Notes under the pieces: model-generated
What the model saw: the letters and a program-made list of their open reading frames with translations, nothing else
The model's database searches: none
What the model was told of the DNA's origin: nothing
Source: Cognatitamlana onchidii
GTDB lineage: Bacteria; Bacteroidota; Bacteroidia; Flavobacteriales; Flavobacteriaceae
Length of the DNA stretch: 64,000 nucleotides
Assembly: GCF_004804355.1 (NCBI RefSeq)
Contig: NZ_SRWZ01000001.1
Span: 682,001 to 746,000, forward strand
Direction of reading: 5' to 3'
Translations under genes and position numbers: made by a program
Shown here: positions 33,153 to 43,274 of the stretch, piece by piece
Numbering within the stretch: position 1 is the first letter of the stretch
Layout: each line of letters begins with the position of its first letter

Positions 33153-35975
33153 TTACCCCACAATATTGACTATTTTCCCTGGTACAACAATTACCTTTTT
33201 AGGTGTTCTACCACCTAATTGCTCTTGTGTTTTCTCGTTTGCAAGTACCGTTTTTTCTATCTCGTCTTTGCTCATATCTAATGGCAACTCCATAGTAAAA
33301 CGCATTTTTCCGTTAAAGGATATAGGGTAGTTTTTACTACTTTCAACCAAATGGTTCTCGTTAAACTCAGGGAAATTAGCAGTCGCTATAGATGTATTAT
33401 GCCCTAGAAGACTCCATAATTCTTCCGCTATGTGCGGTGCATAAGGTGAAATCAATACCAATAATGGTTCTAGAATAGCTTTAGATTGACATTTTTGCTG
33501 TGTCAGTTCATTAACCGCTATCATAAAAGTAGATACCGAGGTGTTGAATGAAAAGTTCTCAATATCGTCCTGAACCTTCTTTATTGTTTTATGAAGTGTT
33601 TTTAAGCTGTCTTTTGTGGGTGTGACATCAGAAACTTTCAACCCGTTTTCGTCAACATACAATTTCCATAGTTTTTTCAAGAAGGAGTGTACCCCTGATA
33701 TACCGGCCGTATTCCAAGGTTTATACTGTTCTAAAGGCCCTAAAAACATTTCATAAAGACGCAAACTGTCTGCTCCATAATCGGCTACAATATCGTCTGG
33801 ATTTACCACATTGTATTTCGATTTCGACATTTTTTCGACATCTCTACCTACTTTGTAAACACCATTTTCTAAAATAAACTCAACATCTTTATAATCTTCG
33901 CCAAACTCTTCATCAGCTTTCAAGCCATCAATATCTAATTCATCTGAAGCATTTACATACTTTACTTTTACATGAATTGGCTGTACATTTTTGTCTTTAA
34001 TTAACCCTAGAGACAAATAGGTATTTGTGCCTTCTTCTCTATATACAAAAGCACTCGTTCCTAAAATCATCCCTTGATTAATCAACTTCTTAGCATACTC
34101 ATCTGTTGGTACGACCCCCTTATCAAATAAAAACTTTTGCCAAAAACGCGAGTATAATAAATGGCCTGTAGCATGCTCGCTACCACCAATATATAAATCG
34201 ACATCCTGCCAATAATTCAAAGCTTCTTTGCTAGCAATAGCATCTGGATTGTTGGCATCCATATAGCGGTTAAAGTACCATGAGCTTCCTGCCCACCCTG
34301 GCATCGTATTTAACTCTAAGGGAAATACGGTGGTATGATTTATCTTTTCATTATCAACAACCTTGTTAGTTTCTATATCCCAGGCCCATTTAGTGGCATT
34401 CCCTAACGGCGGTTCTCCTGTTTCGGTTGGTAAATACTTTTCTACTTCTGGAAGTTCAATGGGCAAATATTCTGTAGCAATCATTTGCGGTAACCCGTTC
34501 ACATAGTAAACTGGGAATGGCTCTCCCCAATAACGCTGACGTGAAAATACGGCATCACGCAAACGATAGTTGGTTTTACCTTGCCCTTGTCCAATTTGTT
34601 CTAACTCGTATATGGCGCGCTTAGTCGCTTTTTTATAATTTAAACCATTCAAGAAATCGCTATTTGCAATGATGGTTTTTTCCTTCTCTGAGAATGCCTT
34701 TTCTGAAATATCTATACCTTCAAAAATATTTGGAATTGGCAAATCAAAATGTTTAGCAAAAGCGTAATCACGCTCATCGCCACATGGCACCGACATTACG
34801 ACCCCTGTTCCATAGCCTGCTAGCACATAATCTCCAATCCAAATTGGAATAGGTGCCTTGGTAAACGGATGCTCTGCATATGCGCCTGTAAATACCCCTG
34901 TAATGGTTTTTACATCGGCCATTCTATCGCGTTCACTACGTTTTGCAGTTGCCTCAACATAAGCTTCCACTTCAGCCTGTTGTTCTGGCGTTGTAATTTG
35001 AGCCACTAAATCGTGTTCTGGAGCCAAGGTCATAAAAGACACTCCAAAAATAGTATCGGGTCTAGTAGTAAACACTTCTATTTTAGCAATGTGCTTATTA
35101 ACATTAAAGGTTACAGAAGCCCCAACCGATTTACCAATCCAGTTACGCTGACTTTCCTTTAAAGAATCTGTCCAATCTATTTTTTCTAAGCCTTGAAGTA
35201 AACGCTCTGCGTAAGCAGAAATGCGCATGCTCCATTGCGTCATTTTCTTTCTAACTACAGGATGCCCACCCCGTTCGGATACGCCATTGACTATTTCATC
35301 ATTAGCCAAAACAGTTCCCAAAGCAGGACACCAATTCACCTCTGTTTCGGCCAAATAAGTTAATCTATACTGTAATAATATTTTCTGTTGTTCTTCAGTA
35401 GATAATTTATTCCATTCTTCTGCAGTAAACAGTTTAATGTCGTCATCACATACAGCATTGACGTTCGCATTACCTTCGATAGCAAATAACTTTTCTAATT
35501 CACCAATATCTTCGGCCTTATCAGAATCATTATTATACCACGAATTGAATAATTGAATGAAAATCCACTGTGTCCATTTATAGTAATTTGGATCTGAAGT
35601 ACGGACTTCTCGAGACCAATCAAAAGAAAAACCAATTTGATCTAACTGACGACGATACGTCGCTATATTATCTTTAGTTGTAATAGCTGGGTGTTGTCCT
35701 GTTTGAATAGCATATTGCTCTGCCGGTAAGCCAAAACTATCATAGCCTTGTGGATGCAATACATTAAACCCTTGATGGCGCTTATAACGCGCATAGATAT
35801 CTGAAGCAATATAGCCTAACGGATGCCCAACATGTAACCCTGCACCACTAGGATAAGGAAACATATCTAAAACATAGTACTTGGGTTTGTCACTATTATT
35901 TTCGGCTTTAAACGTTTGGTTTTCTGCCCAATATTTTTGCCATTTGGCTTCAATTTCATTGAAATTGTACTTCAT
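33153..35975 (-). CDS. leuS: Leucyl-tRNA synthetase
   Basis: About 940 residues, class I synthetase. The HIGH motif is HVGHPLGY near residue 50, the editing (CP1) domain has TTRPDTIFG and the GTGVVMSVP strand, and KMSKS occurs exactly as KMSKSKYN. Start ATG could be 35975 or 35981, two codons apart; [16 protein letters not shown] is the usual beginning. It charges tRNA-Leu and edits wrong amino acids. A -7 element is at 35998-36005. Confidence 0.97.
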   Translation of the reverse strand: MKYNFNEIEAKWQKYWAENQTFKAENNSDKPKYYVLDMFPYPSGAGLHVGHPLGYIASDIYARYKRHQGFNVLHPQGYDSFGLPAEQYAIQTGQHPAITTKDNIATYRRQLDQIGFSFDWSREVRTSDPNYYKWTQWIFIQLFNSWYNNDSDKAEDIGELEKLFAIEGNANVNAVCDDDIKLFTAEEWNKLSTEEQQKILLQYRLTYLAETEVNWCPALGTVLANDEIVNGVSERGGHPVVRKKMTQWSMRISAYAERLLQGLEKIDWTDSLKESQRNWIGKSVGASVTFNVNKHIAKIEVFTTRPDTIFGVSFMTLAPEHDLVAQITTPEQQAEVEAYVEATAKRSERDRMADVKTITGVFTGAYAEHPFTKAPIPIWIGDYVLAGYGTGVVMSVPCGDERDYAFAKHFDLPIPNIFEGIDISEKAFSEKEKTIIANSDFLNGLNYKKATKRAIYELEQIGQGQGKTNYRLRDAVFSRQRYWGEPFPVYYVNGLPQMIATEYLPIELPEVEKYLPTETGEPPLGNATKWAWDIETNKVVDNEKINHTTVFPLELNTMPGWAGSSWYFNRYMDANNPDAIASKEALNYWQDVDLYIGGSEHATGHLLYSRFWQKFLFDKGVVPTDEYAKKLINQGMILGTSAFVYREEGTNTYLSLGLIKDKNVQPIHVKVKYVNASDELDIDGLKADEEFGEDYKDVEFILENGVYKVGRDVEKMSKSKYNVVNPDDIVADYGADSLRLYEMFLGPLEQYKPWNTAGISGVHSFLKKLWKLYVDENGLKVSDVTPTKDSLKTLHKTIKKVQDDIENFSFNTSVSTFMIAVNELTQQKCQSKAILEPLLVLISPYAPHIAEELWSLLGHNTSIATANFPEFNENHLVESSKNYPISFNGKMRFTMELPLDMSKDEIEKTVLANEKTQEQLGGRTPKKVIVVPGKIVNIVG

Positions 35976-35997
35976 TATCATCCATTTTAAGAAGTTG

Positions 35998-36005
35998 CAA
36001 ATTTA
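35998..36005 (-). promoter_or_regulatory. -7 promoter element for leuS
   Basis: Minus-strand TAAATTTG; predicted start near 35993 and about 18 nt to the start codon. Confidence 0.55.
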
Positions 36006-36076
36006 AGGTTTAATTAGAAATACCCGATGTTAATACACAAAAAATGAGTTTGCCAAATATTACTAAATTAATACGT

Positions 36077-36084
36077 TACATTTG
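36077..36084 (+). promoter_or_regulatory. -7 promoter element for the EamA transporter gene
   Basis: TACATTTG, predicted start near 36089, about 39 nt before the TTG start at 36128. Confidence 0.45.
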
Positions 36085-36127
36085 AAACCATATTTAGGAC
36101 TCACGACGTGTAAACACCTATTATTAC

Positions 36128-37045
36128 TTGACAAAAAATAATATTATAAAAGCTCATTTAGCACTATTTGGTACGCATGTTATTTATGCTACAAATCATT
36201 TTATTGCCAAAGGTATTATGCCTGAAAAGTTAAGTCCAACACCCTTTGTTGTATTTAGAGTTTTGGGAGCAGGTATTTTGTTCTGGCTTCTAAAGGCCTT
36301 TATTAAGGAGAAAATTGAGAAAAAAGACTTCTTTAGACTTATGCTATGCGGGCTTTTCGGAGCCTCTTGCAATCAATTGTTTTTCTTTCATGGATTAAGC
36401 CTTACATCTCCTATAGACACTGCTATTATTATGACATCTGCACCAGCAATCGTTTTTATTTTGAGCATGATTTTTATCAAAGAAAAGCCCAATAAAAATA
36501 AGATTATCGGATTATGTATTGGTGCTATAGGCGCCATAGCTTTAGTATGGCACGGTCACGTTGCTGAGGGCACCAGTAGCTCATTAGGCAACTTGTTTGT
36601 ATTCATGAACGTGCTATTTTATTCCTTATATCAAGTGACCGTAAAACCTTTAATGAAAAAGTATCACTTTATAACAATTATTAGCTGGGTGTTTTTATTC
36701 GGTTTACTGTTTATAATTCCTATTGGAATCAACGATGTGTTGCATCAAACCAACTATAAATTGTTTGACACAACCACCTATATCATTATTGCCTACGTTA
36801 TAGTATTTACCACATTTCTAACCTTCCTGTTTAACATATATGCCCTGAAACAAGTTTCTCCTTCTGTGGCAGGGAGTTACAGCTACACACAACCAGCACT
36901 TAGTTTCATTATAGCTATTATTTTGGCCTTTTTTCTTAGTAACGATACTTACAGCAAGGATATGAATTTGGTAAAAATCATGGCATGCCTACTCATTTTT
37001 ATTGGTGTGTATCTGGTCAGTAAAAAACCAAAGGCCATTGAGTAG
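36128..37045 (+). CDS. DMT-superfamily transporter (two EamA domains), TTG start
   Basis: A 305-residue membrane protein with ten hydrophobic segments and two EamA repeats, the second with a KQVSPSVAGSYSYTQPA stretch. The first residues after the TTG codon (TKNNIIKAHLALFG) lead straight into helix 1, and no ATG is available before it, so TTG is the probable start. EamA proteins export metabolites; the substrate is unknown. It is divergent from leuS. Confidence 0.85.
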   Translation: MTKNNIIKAHLALFGTHVIYATNHFIAKGIMPEKLSPTPFVVFRVLGAGILFWLLKAFIKEKIEKKDFFRLMLCGLFGASCNQLFFFHGLSLTSPIDTAIIMTSAPAIVFILSMIFIKEKPNKNKIIGLCIGAIGAIALVWHGHVAEGTSSSLGNLFVFMNVLFYSLYQVTVKPLMKKYHFITIISWVFLFGLLFIIPIGINDVLHQTNYKLFDTTTYIIIAYVIVFTTFLTFLFNIYALKQVSPSVAGSYSYTQPALSFIIAIILAFFLSNDTYSKDMNLVKIMACLLIFIGVYLVSKKPKAIE

Positions 37046-37144
37046 TTTATTTTTACTTCTACAACATTATTAATATGTTTTAGTTTATATAAATTATAGA
37101 TTTCATTTACTTTGTTATTTTTACAGCATAAATCCTATATTTTT

Positions 37145-38023
37145 ATGAGTTCATCATTTGAAAAACATCAAAAGCGCAGGCTTATTTCTTCTTACTTTTC
37201 TGTGGTTTTAAGTATTGCTTTAGTGCTGTTTTTATTAGGATTATTGGGCATGTTAATACTAAATGCCAAAAAAGTATCAGACCATTTTAAGGAACAGGTG
37301 GTTGTAACCATATATTTGAAAGAATCTGCTAAAGAGGTAGAAACCAAGCAACTTGAAAAAAGTTTAGCCATGGCAGATTATGTGAAGTCTACAGAATACG
37401 TCTCAAAAGAGCAAGCCGCTGAAATTATGAAAGCCGAAAATGGCGAAGACTTTATGGATTTTGTAGGTTACAATCCACTTCAAAATTCTATTGACGTCCA
37501 TCTTAAAGCCGATTATGTTACTTCTGAACATTTAGAAAAAATAGCATCGGAAGCTTTAAATAAAGATTTTGTTGAAGAAGTTACCTACGATAATGATTTG
37601 GTGAACTTAATGAACAACAACGTTAAAAAAATAAGTTTTTGGGTACTCGTTATTAGTGCCATTTTCACAATAATAGCCGTGTTGTTAATAAACAGTTCCA
37701 TTCGATTAGCTGTTTATTCAAAACGTTTCACGATTAAGACTATGCAAATGGTAGGTGCAACAAAACGTTTTATTAGACGCCCTTTCATCTGGAAAAGTGT
37801 AAGACTTGGTATTATTGGGGCTTTATTAGCTCTTGTTGGGATGGCCATAGTTCTTTACTATTTGGATAAAACCTTTGTAGAATTAGAATTATTAAGCAAT
37901 CCTGTTCTTGTTAGCCTTCTATTTGCTGTTATTTTTGGACTAGGGATCGTAATAACTTGGATAAGCACACATTTTGCAACACAGCGATTCTTAAACTTAA
38001 GAACGGATGAGCTGTATTACTAG
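37145..38023 (+). CDS. ftsX: Cell-division permease-like protein FtsX
   Basis: About 292 residues from the ATG at 37145; an in-frame TTG at 37112 lies in the promoter region. One transmembrane helix near residues 20-40, an extracytoplasmic domain of about 110 residues with the KEQAAEIMK segment, then three helices at the C-terminus as in FtsX. With FtsE it controls peptidoglycan hydrolases at the septum. ftsE is not adjacent here. A DUF3098 gene follows, then the convergent glycerate kinase gene. Confidence 0.9.
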   Translation: MSSSFEKHQKRRLISSYFSVVLSIALVLFLLGLLGMLILNAKKVSDHFKEQVVVTIYLKESAKEVETKQLEKSLAMADYVKSTEYVSKEQAAEIMKAENGEDFMDFVGYNPLQNSIDVHLKADYVTSEHLEKIASEALNKDFVEEVTYDNDLVNLMNNNVKKISFWVLVISAIFTIIAVLLINSSIRLAVYSKRFTIKTMQMVGATKRFIRRPFIWKSVRLGIIGALLALVGMAIVLYYLDKTFVELELLSNPVLVSLLFAVIFGLGIVITWISTHFATQRFLNLRTDELYY

Positions 38024-38103
38024 ATAATATTTACAAATAGATTAACACCTTAGTTTCAAATAAATCTTTTACTTTGCACTAAATTATTCCACAATAGTTC
38101 ATT

Positions 38104-38358
38104 ATGGGTGAAAAAAAACGTAAAGAGGCTGCCAAAGCTACCTTTGTATTTGGCAAGAAAAATTACAAAATCATGTTTATCGGTTTAGCGGTTATTGCTT
38201 TAGGCTTCATCTTAATGTCTGGAGGTGGTAGCGATGACCCTAATGTATTTAACCCTGAAATTTTTAGTTGGCGACGAATAAGGCTGGCTCCTGCATTAGT
38301 TTTAATTGGCTTTGGTATTCAAATTTATGCCATTCTTTTAAACCCAAACAAGGACTAG
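38104..38358 (+). CDS. DUF3098 membrane protein
   Basis: An 84-residue protein with two transmembrane helices and the DUF3098 pattern: a basic N-terminus with FVFGKKNYK, a first helix, the loop GGSDDPNVFNPEIFSWRRI and a second helix. It has no known function. It lies 80 bp after ftsX and upstream of uppP-truB, an order I associate with flavobacteria and that suggests an envelope or division role. A variant -7 box (TACTTTG) precedes it. Confidence 0.88.
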   Translation: MGEKKRKEAAKATFVFGKKNYKIMFIGLAVIALGFILMSGGGSDDPNVFNPEIFSWRRIRLAPALVLIGFGIQIYAILLNPNKD

Positions 38359-38359
38359 T

Positions 38360-39484
38360 TTAACTTATCGTTTTTGCAAATTTTTCAGCTATTTTTTTAA
38401 GATAGGTTTGTCCATTACGCATGGCATCTACTTTATTTACTGCGTAACTATCGACCATATCGGCATAATCAATACCAAATAGTTCTCTCTTACCTTTGGG
38501 CAAATCAATTACGCCACAAAAGGCGGCAACTTTAATATTTTTCAGTTTCGCAGAAGATAGCACCCCTTGAAGCGTCTTTCCCGACAAGGTTTGCGCATCC
38601 AATTTGCCTTCACCAGTAATTACCCAATCTGCCCCTTCTATCGTATCATCAAACTTCGCTAAATCTTTAATAAGTTCTATTCCCGATTTTAATGCTCCAT
38701 TTAAAAACACTTTCGAGGCAATTCCCATACCTCCAGCCGCCCCAGCTCCTTTAACTAATTGAACATCTATCTTAAATTGTAACTCAAGAATTTCAGAGAA
38801 TGCTTTCAAACCCCGATCAAGAGTATCGATATCTTCCCCTGAAGCACCTTTTTGTTTTGCATAAACATGAGCTGCTCCATCTTTACCATACAAAGGATTG
38901 GAAACATCGCAGGCCACCGTAAAGTTTATGTCCTTTAATTCTGGTAACACATTTGCACTGTCTATAGTTTCAATACAACCTAAGTTCGCACCAATTGGCA
39001 AGACCTCGCGACCCTGTTTATCTAAAAATCGATATCCTAAGGCTGTCGCCATACCAATGCCACAATCGTTTGTGGCGCTACCACCAATTCCTAGAATAAT
39101 ATTTTCCACCCCACTTTTAATGGCATCCAAAATTAGTTCTCCTGTACCCAGAGTGGTGGCGTTTTTACAATCTAGCGCTTCACGTTTTAAGAGCTTGACA
39201 CCTGAAGCTTCTGCCATTTCGATAAATGCTGTTTTGGTAGAACCCGAAAGTAAATAGGAAGCCTTAATAGGTTCAAAAAATGGATTATTTACAACAACCT
39301 TAATAACATCTCCTTTTAAATAGTAATTCACTACCTCTATAGTGCCATCCCCACCATCTGCAAGAGGTAACTTGATAATCTGTGCATTAGGATTTACCTT
39401 ATGAATACCATCTTTTACCGCATCGCAGAACTCTAAACCAGTGAGCGAATTTTTAAATTTATCTGGAGCAAGCACTATTTTCAT
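38360..39484 (-). CDS. Glycerate kinase (GlxK type)
   Basis: A 374-residue glycerate kinase of the GarK/GlxK family. It opens with KIVLAPDKFKNSLTG, and shows the LADGGDGTIEV and GIGGSATNDCGIGMATALG motifs and the GAGAAGGMG region. It makes 2-phosphoglycerate (or 3-phosphoglycerate) from glycerate and ATP. It is inserted convergently between the DUF3098 gene (1 bp away) and uppP. Confidence 0.93.
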   Translation of the reverse strand: MKIVLAPDKFKNSLTGLEFCDAVKDGIHKVNPNAQIIKLPLADGGDGTIEVVNYYLKGDVIKVVVNNPFFEPIKASYLLSGSTKTAFIEMAEASGVKLLKREALDCKNATTLGTGELILDAIKSGVENIILGIGGSATNDCGIGMATALGYRFLDKQGREVLPIGANLGCIETIDSANVLPELKDINFTVACDVSNPLYGKDGAAHVYAKQKGASGEDIDTLDRGLKAFSEILELQFKIDVQLVKGAGAAGGMGIASKVFLNGALKSGIELIKDLAKFDDTIEGADWVITGEGKLDAQTLSGKTLQGVLSSAKLKNIKVAAFCGVIDLPKGKRELFGIDYADMVDSYAVNKVDAMRNGQTYLKKIAEKFAKTIS

Positions 39485-39557
39485 TTACTTCTTATTGATT
39501 AACCTAAAATAACACTTTATTATTTGACTGGTAGTCTTGATTGTATGACTATTTTAA

Positions 39558-39565
39558 TATTTTTG
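39558..39565 (+). promoter_or_regulatory. Promoter of uppP-truB, probably leaderless
   Basis: TATTTTTG lies 4 bases before the uppP ATG, and TTG at 39537-39539 is 18 bases upstream, the spacing expected for the -33 element. Together they are the most complete promoter in the window. Transcription should start at or next to the ATG. Confidence 0.65.
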
Positions 39566-39569
39566 CGCC

Positions 39570-40364
39570 ATGGAAATCATTGATGCTATTATATTAGGAA
39601 TCATTCAGGGGCTTACAGAATTCTTGCCTGTATCGTCTAGTGGTCATTTAGAGTTAGGGAAAGCTATCTTAGGAGATAAATCTATTCCTGAAGAAAGCTT
39701 GCTTTTTACGGTTGTTCTTCATTTTGCAACAGCTTTGAGCACCCTAGTGGTATTTAGAAAAGATATCATGGATATTATAAAAGGAGCCTTAAAACTTAAG
39801 TGGAATGAGGATTTACAGTTTATTTCTAAGATTGTAGTTTCCATGATTCCTGCTGTTACAGTAGGCTTATTTTTTGAAAAGCAACTTGAACAACTTTTTG
39901 GAGGTAATATTTTATTAGTTGGTTTCATGCTTTTAGTCACAGCTGTTCTTTTGTTTTTTGCAGATAAAGCGAAAAACACAGAGAAAAAAGTATCCTTTAA
40001 AAATGCTTTTGTAATAGGTATTGCACAAGCTGTTGCGATGCTTCCCGGAATTTCCAGATCTGGCGCAACCATTTCGACTTCGGTACTTCTAGGAAATGAT
40101 AAAACCAAAGCCGCTCGATTCTCTTTTTTGATGGTAGTCCCTTTAATTTTTGGAAAAATAGCCAAAGACGTATTAAGTGGCGATTTATCTTATAATAGTG
40201 GGAATTTCACAGCGCTCTCTATAGGTTTTGTAGCTGCATTTATAGCTGGGTTATTTGCTTGTACTTGGATGATTTCCTTGGTTAAAAAAAGCAAGCTTAC
40301 CTATTTTGCGATATATTGTGCTATTGTTGGCGCAATAGCTATTATATTTTCTTTATTAAATTAA
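39570..40364 (+). CDS. uppP: Undecaprenyl-diphosphatase (BacA type)
   Basis: A 264-residue membrane protein with eight or so helices. The active-site motifs are EFLPVSSSGHLEL near residue 17 and PGISRSGATISTS near residue 155. It removes a phosphate from undecaprenyl diphosphate to recycle the cell-wall lipid carrier. The start codon follows the promoter by 4 bases. truB follows after 3 bp, so the two form one operon. Confidence 0.97.
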   Translation: MEIIDAIILGIIQGLTEFLPVSSSGHLELGKAILGDKSIPEESLLFTVVLHFATALSTLVVFRKDIMDIIKGALKLKWNEDLQFISKIVVSMIPAVTVGLFFEKQLEQLFGGNILLVGFMLLVTAVLLFFADKAKNTEKKVSFKNAFVIGIAQAVAMLPGISRSGATISTSVLLGNDKTKAARFSFLMVVPLIFGKIAKDVLSGDLSYNSGNFTALSIGFVAAFIAGLFACTWMISLVKKSKLTYFAIYCAIVGAIAIIFSLLN

Positions 40365-40367
40365 CAA

Positions 40368-41060
40368 ATGAAAACCGCCGAGTATTTTCAATCTGGCCAA
40401 GTCCTATTAATTGACAAGCCTTTAAATTGGACTTCATTTCAAGTGGTAAACAAATTGCGTTGGGAAATTAAACAGGCCTTCAATATCAAAAAGATTAAAG
40501 TTGGGCATGCTGGCACGCTCGATCCGTTAGCAACAGGTCTTCTTGTTATTTGCACAGGTAAAATGACTAAACAGATTGACACTTTTCAAGGTCAAATTAA
40601 AGAATATACAGGCACTATTGTTTTAGGAAGCACTACCCCATCATTTGATCTAGAAACTAAAATCAACAAAACGTTTTCAACAGAGCATATTACCGATGCC
40701 CTAATTCATGAGACTACAAAACAATTTATTGGTGATATTGAGCAATATCCACCTGTTTTTTCAGCGATAAAAAAAGAAGGCAAACGACTTTATGAATTTG
40801 CTCGTGCAGGTGAAAATGTTGATATCAAGCCCCGTAAAATTAAAATACTAGAATTTGATATTATAAGAATTGATGGTAATAATGTAGACTTTAGAGTAGT
40901 TTGTAGTAAAGGAACCTACATCAGGTCGTTAGCCAACGACTTTGGAGAAGCACTTAAGTCTGGAGGGCACTTATCGGCGTTAAGAAGAACAAAAATTGGA
41001 GACTTCAAAGTAGAAAAAGCAAAATCTATTGAGGCCTTTATAGATAGTTTAAAGAACTAA
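40368..41060 (+). CDS. truB: tRNA pseudouridine-55 synthase
   Basis: A 230-residue pseudouridine synthase with the catalytic D52 in GHAGTLDPLATGLL, the KxxxPPxxSA-like region QYPPVFSAIKKEGKRLYE and the late CSKGTYIRSLANDFG motif. It makes pseudouridine 55 in the T loop. The C-terminal PUA domain of longer TruBs is reduced. It is cotranscribed with uppP (3-bp gap); a TonB-like protein gene follows 53 bp later. Confidence 0.96.
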   Translation: MKTAEYFQSGQVLLIDKPLNWTSFQVVNKLRWEIKQAFNIKKIKVGHAGTLDPLATGLLVICTGKMTKQIDTFQGQIKEYTGTIVLGSTTPSFDLETKINKTFSTEHITDALIHETTKQFIGDIEQYPPVFSAIKKEGKRLYEFARAGENVDIKPRKIKILEFDIIRIDGNNVDFRVVCSKGTYIRSLANDFGEALKSGGHLSALRRTKIGDFKVEKAKSIEAFIDSLKN

Positions 41061-41113
41061 TTTGCTTATTTTTCCGTATATTTCATACACCCATTGCTTA
41101 TAATTAAACAGAT

Positions 41114-41830
41114 TTGAGCTTAACAAATCAACATAAAGCCCTACTAATTACGCTCCTTATTTCGGGAACTGTGGTGCTCTCTATTTTTAATTTAAGCCTT
41201 CGTCAACAAGATGATATTAGCTCGGAAAGTTATTATGAGATTGAGCCAGAAAAGGAGCTTACTGAAGAAGAAATAAAAATTATTGATGCTTTGGAGAAAT
41301 TAAATAATACCAAGGCAGAAACCAACAAAGCTTTTAACGAAACTCAAGAAGAGAAGCACTTTGCTCAAGCTTTTAAGCGCATTGCTCCGCCAGAAGACTA
41401 CGTTCCAAAAGCACATAACAATTCTTCAGAAGGTTCTAACACACACCATAAAATTTATGATTCTTCACGCCAATCAAAATTAAATGAAGACGAATTATCA
41501 AAATTTAATAAAGTAAATAATTTATTAAAAGAGAAACTTTCGGAAAATAATAACGCCAGAAGCTCAATTAGTTTTTCTCTTAAGAATAGAAAAAAGGTTT
41601 ACATTCCTATTCCTGTTTACCTTTGTGAGGTAAATGGTAAAATTGTTATCAATATTAAAGTAAATTCTAGGGGTAACGTTACGGATGCTTATGTTAATTC
41701 TTCCTCAAACTCGAGTAATGAATGTTTAATAGGGCATGCCAAAGAGTACGCCCTGCAATCTCACTTTAGTCCTGATGCATCCAAAAGAGAGCAATTAGGC
41801 ACTATCACTTTTGTGTTTATAGGCAAGTAA
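41114..41830 (+). CDS. TonB C-terminal-like membrane-anchored protein, TTG start
   Basis: A 238-residue protein with one N-terminal transmembrane segment (about residues 8-27), an acidic and helical linker, and a C-terminal domain that resembles the TonB energy-transducer fold: a KIVINIKVNSRGNVTDAYV strand pair followed by a helix and a QLGTITFVF strand. No ATG is available upstream, so TTG is used. The proline-rich linker of classical TonB is missing. Role unknown. It overlaps the convergent thioredoxin-like gene by 14 bp. Confidence 0.6.
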   Translation: MSLTNQHKALLITLLISGTVVLSIFNLSLRQQDDISSESYYEIEPEKELTEEEIKIIDALEKLNNTKAETNKAFNETQEEKHFAQAFKRIAPPEDYVPKAHNNSSEGSNTHHKIYDSSRQSKLNEDELSKFNKVNNLLKEKLSENNNARSSISFSLKNRKKVYIPIPVYLCEVNGKIVINIKVNSRGNVTDAYVNSSSNSSNECLIGHAKEYALQSHFSPDASKREQLGTITFVFIGK

Positions 41831-42434
41831 CGGCTTCAAATTGGCTAAATAAAGCAACTATATCATCAATAATGTTCTGTCCTCTGTCATTGTTATACCA
41901 ATGCTGTAAATCTTGTTTAAAATCTGGTGTTAAAGCACCGTTTTTTGCTTTAAATCGTTTTACATAACCTGTTGCCTGAGTAGGTCTCGGACCATATGTA
42001 TAAACAACATCTCCTGACTCATCATCGATCATAATAACCTTGGGAACAGATCGATTCCCATTTGTTAAAAAGCCATCCATCAACTCCGGGTTTACGTCTC
42101 GTAAAACAAGTCTTAAACGTATGTTTGGATTTAACTCGGCTATTTTATTCAGTACAGGAATAACATGGGCAGCATCTCCGCACCAACTTTCTGTAATAAC
42201 TAACCATGTTAACTTATGGTCAAACTCCGCAATTTTTTTTTGAGCTACTTTTGATATTTTAATGGTTTTGTCCCAACGCTTCATACGCTTATCATTTAGC
42301 TTTGTATAAGCAGCAAAATCTTTGGTCTTCTCTAATCCTGTGGTAGAATTGTCCTCTGCCAATTGCCTAACCAAATCACGATATGAATGATAGGACATAC
42401 TTCGTTTTAAACTTGACTCTATAATAGCATTCAT
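41817..42434 (-). CDS. Thioredoxin-like protein, single-cysteine CGDA site (paralogue 1)
   Basis: About 205 residues from the ATG at 42434; a perfect -7 element at 42471-42478 rules out the upstream start at 42473. A thioredoxin-fold region begins at LTWLVITESWCGDAAHVIPV, with C85 in the CGDA site where thioredoxin has CGPC. The later cis-proline region reads RSVPKVIMID. The second cysteine is gone, so it is not a classical reductase. It is about 55-60% identical by eye to the next gene upstream. Confidence 0.85.
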   Translation of the reverse strand: MNAIIESSLKRSMSYHSYRDLVRQLAEDNSTTGLEKTKDFAAYTKLNDKRMKRWDKTIKISKVAQKKIAEFDHKLTWLVITESWCGDAAHVIPVLNKIAELNPNIRLRLVLRDVNPELMDGFLTNGNRSVPKVIMIDDESGDVVYTYGPRPTQATGYVKRFKAKNGALTPDFKQDLQHWYNNDRGQNIIDDIVALFSQFEAVTCL

Positions 42435-42470
42435 AATCTTAAATTTTAGCAGGTAGAAAATCTTACATGG

Positions 42471-42478
42471 CAAATTTA
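42471..42478 (-). promoter_or_regulatory. -7 promoter element for thioredoxin-like paralogue 1
   Basis: Minus-strand TAAATTTG; start near 42466 and a 32-nt leader to the ATG at 42434. Confidence 0.55.
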
Positions 42479-42590
42479 ACAGCCTCCTATATTATTTAAG
42501 ATGATTTTTGTCATGCTTTACACAATTTGCAAAAAACCTCTAATATCTAACCATTGCTTAGAGCCGCTATCTGGTGCCATTAAATAAATC

Positions 42591-42627
42591 AAAAAAAGCG
42601 TCATACTGAGAGTCTGACACTTTTTTA
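42591..42627 (-). terminator. Terminator between the two thioredoxin-like genes
   Basis: A stem of about 12 bp with one wobble (A-rich arm ending GCGTCA and TGACAC followed by T6) ends 27 bp after the stop of paralogue 2. A T-run follows on the minus strand, so the two paralogues are separate transcripts. Confidence 0.6.
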
Positions 42628-42653
42628 ACTATTTATTCGATCCTAAGATAATA

Positions 42654-43274
42654 TTACACACACATACTGGGCTCAATTTGACATAGCTGCTGTGCAATAT
42701 CTGTTATAATGCTTTGACCTTTATTTTTGTTATACCAAACCTGAAGCTCTTCCTTAAACTCAGCAGTTAATTGTCCGTGCTTGTCTTTATAATCCTTTAC
42801 CATTTTGGTAGCTTCACTCGGTCTTGGCCCAAAGGTGTTTACAACTTCTCCTGTCTCATTATCAATCATTAATAATTTAGGAATAGCCCTTCCTCCGTTG
42901 GTAAGATACATATCCATCAAATCCATATGTTCATCACGTAAAACAATCCTTAAATCTATACCTTCATTAATCTCTGCCATCTTATTAATTACAGGAACAA
43001 CATGCGCCGCATCACCACACCAACTCTCCGTTATGACAAGCCATGTCATTCTATGGTTAAACTCCGATAGGATATCCCTCGCTTCTTCAGAAACCTTTAC
43101 AGTTTTATCCCAGCGCTTCATTCTTCGTTGATTTAATTTAGTATAAGCAACCAATGCTTCCGTTTGATCTGCCCCAGTTGTTCCTTTTCTCTCAACTAAG
43201 TCATTAATTAAATTAACATAATCCTGATAAGACATACTCCTGTTTAAACTCTTTTCAATTATTGGGTGCAACAT
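42654..43274 (-). CDS. Thioredoxin-like protein, single-cysteine CGDA site (paralogue 2)
   Basis: A 206-residue tandem paralogue with the same layout: helical N-terminus including SLNRSMSYQDY, then TWLVITESWCGDAAHVVPV with C86, and the GRAIPKLLMID cis-proline region. Both proteins share the KRWDKT segment before the fold. The family is sometimes annotated as thioredoxin or thiol reductase. Each gene appears to have its own control, since a terminator lies between them. Function unknown. Confidence 0.85.
   Translation of the reverse strand: MLHPIIEKSLNRSMSYQDYVNLINDLVERKGTTGADQTEALVAYTKLNQRRMKRWDKTVKVSEEARDILSEFNHRMTWLVITESWCGDAAHVVPVINKMAEINEGIDLRIVLRDEHMDLMDMYLTNGGRAIPKLLMIDNETGEVVNTFGPRPSEATKMVKDYKDKHGQLTAEFKEELQVWYNKNKGQSIITDIAQQLCQIEPSMCV

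Noticed and set aside
37112-37144. TTG start for ftsX
   Set aside because: The extra 11 residues do not fit FtsX and the codon is in a promoter-like TACTTTG sequence.
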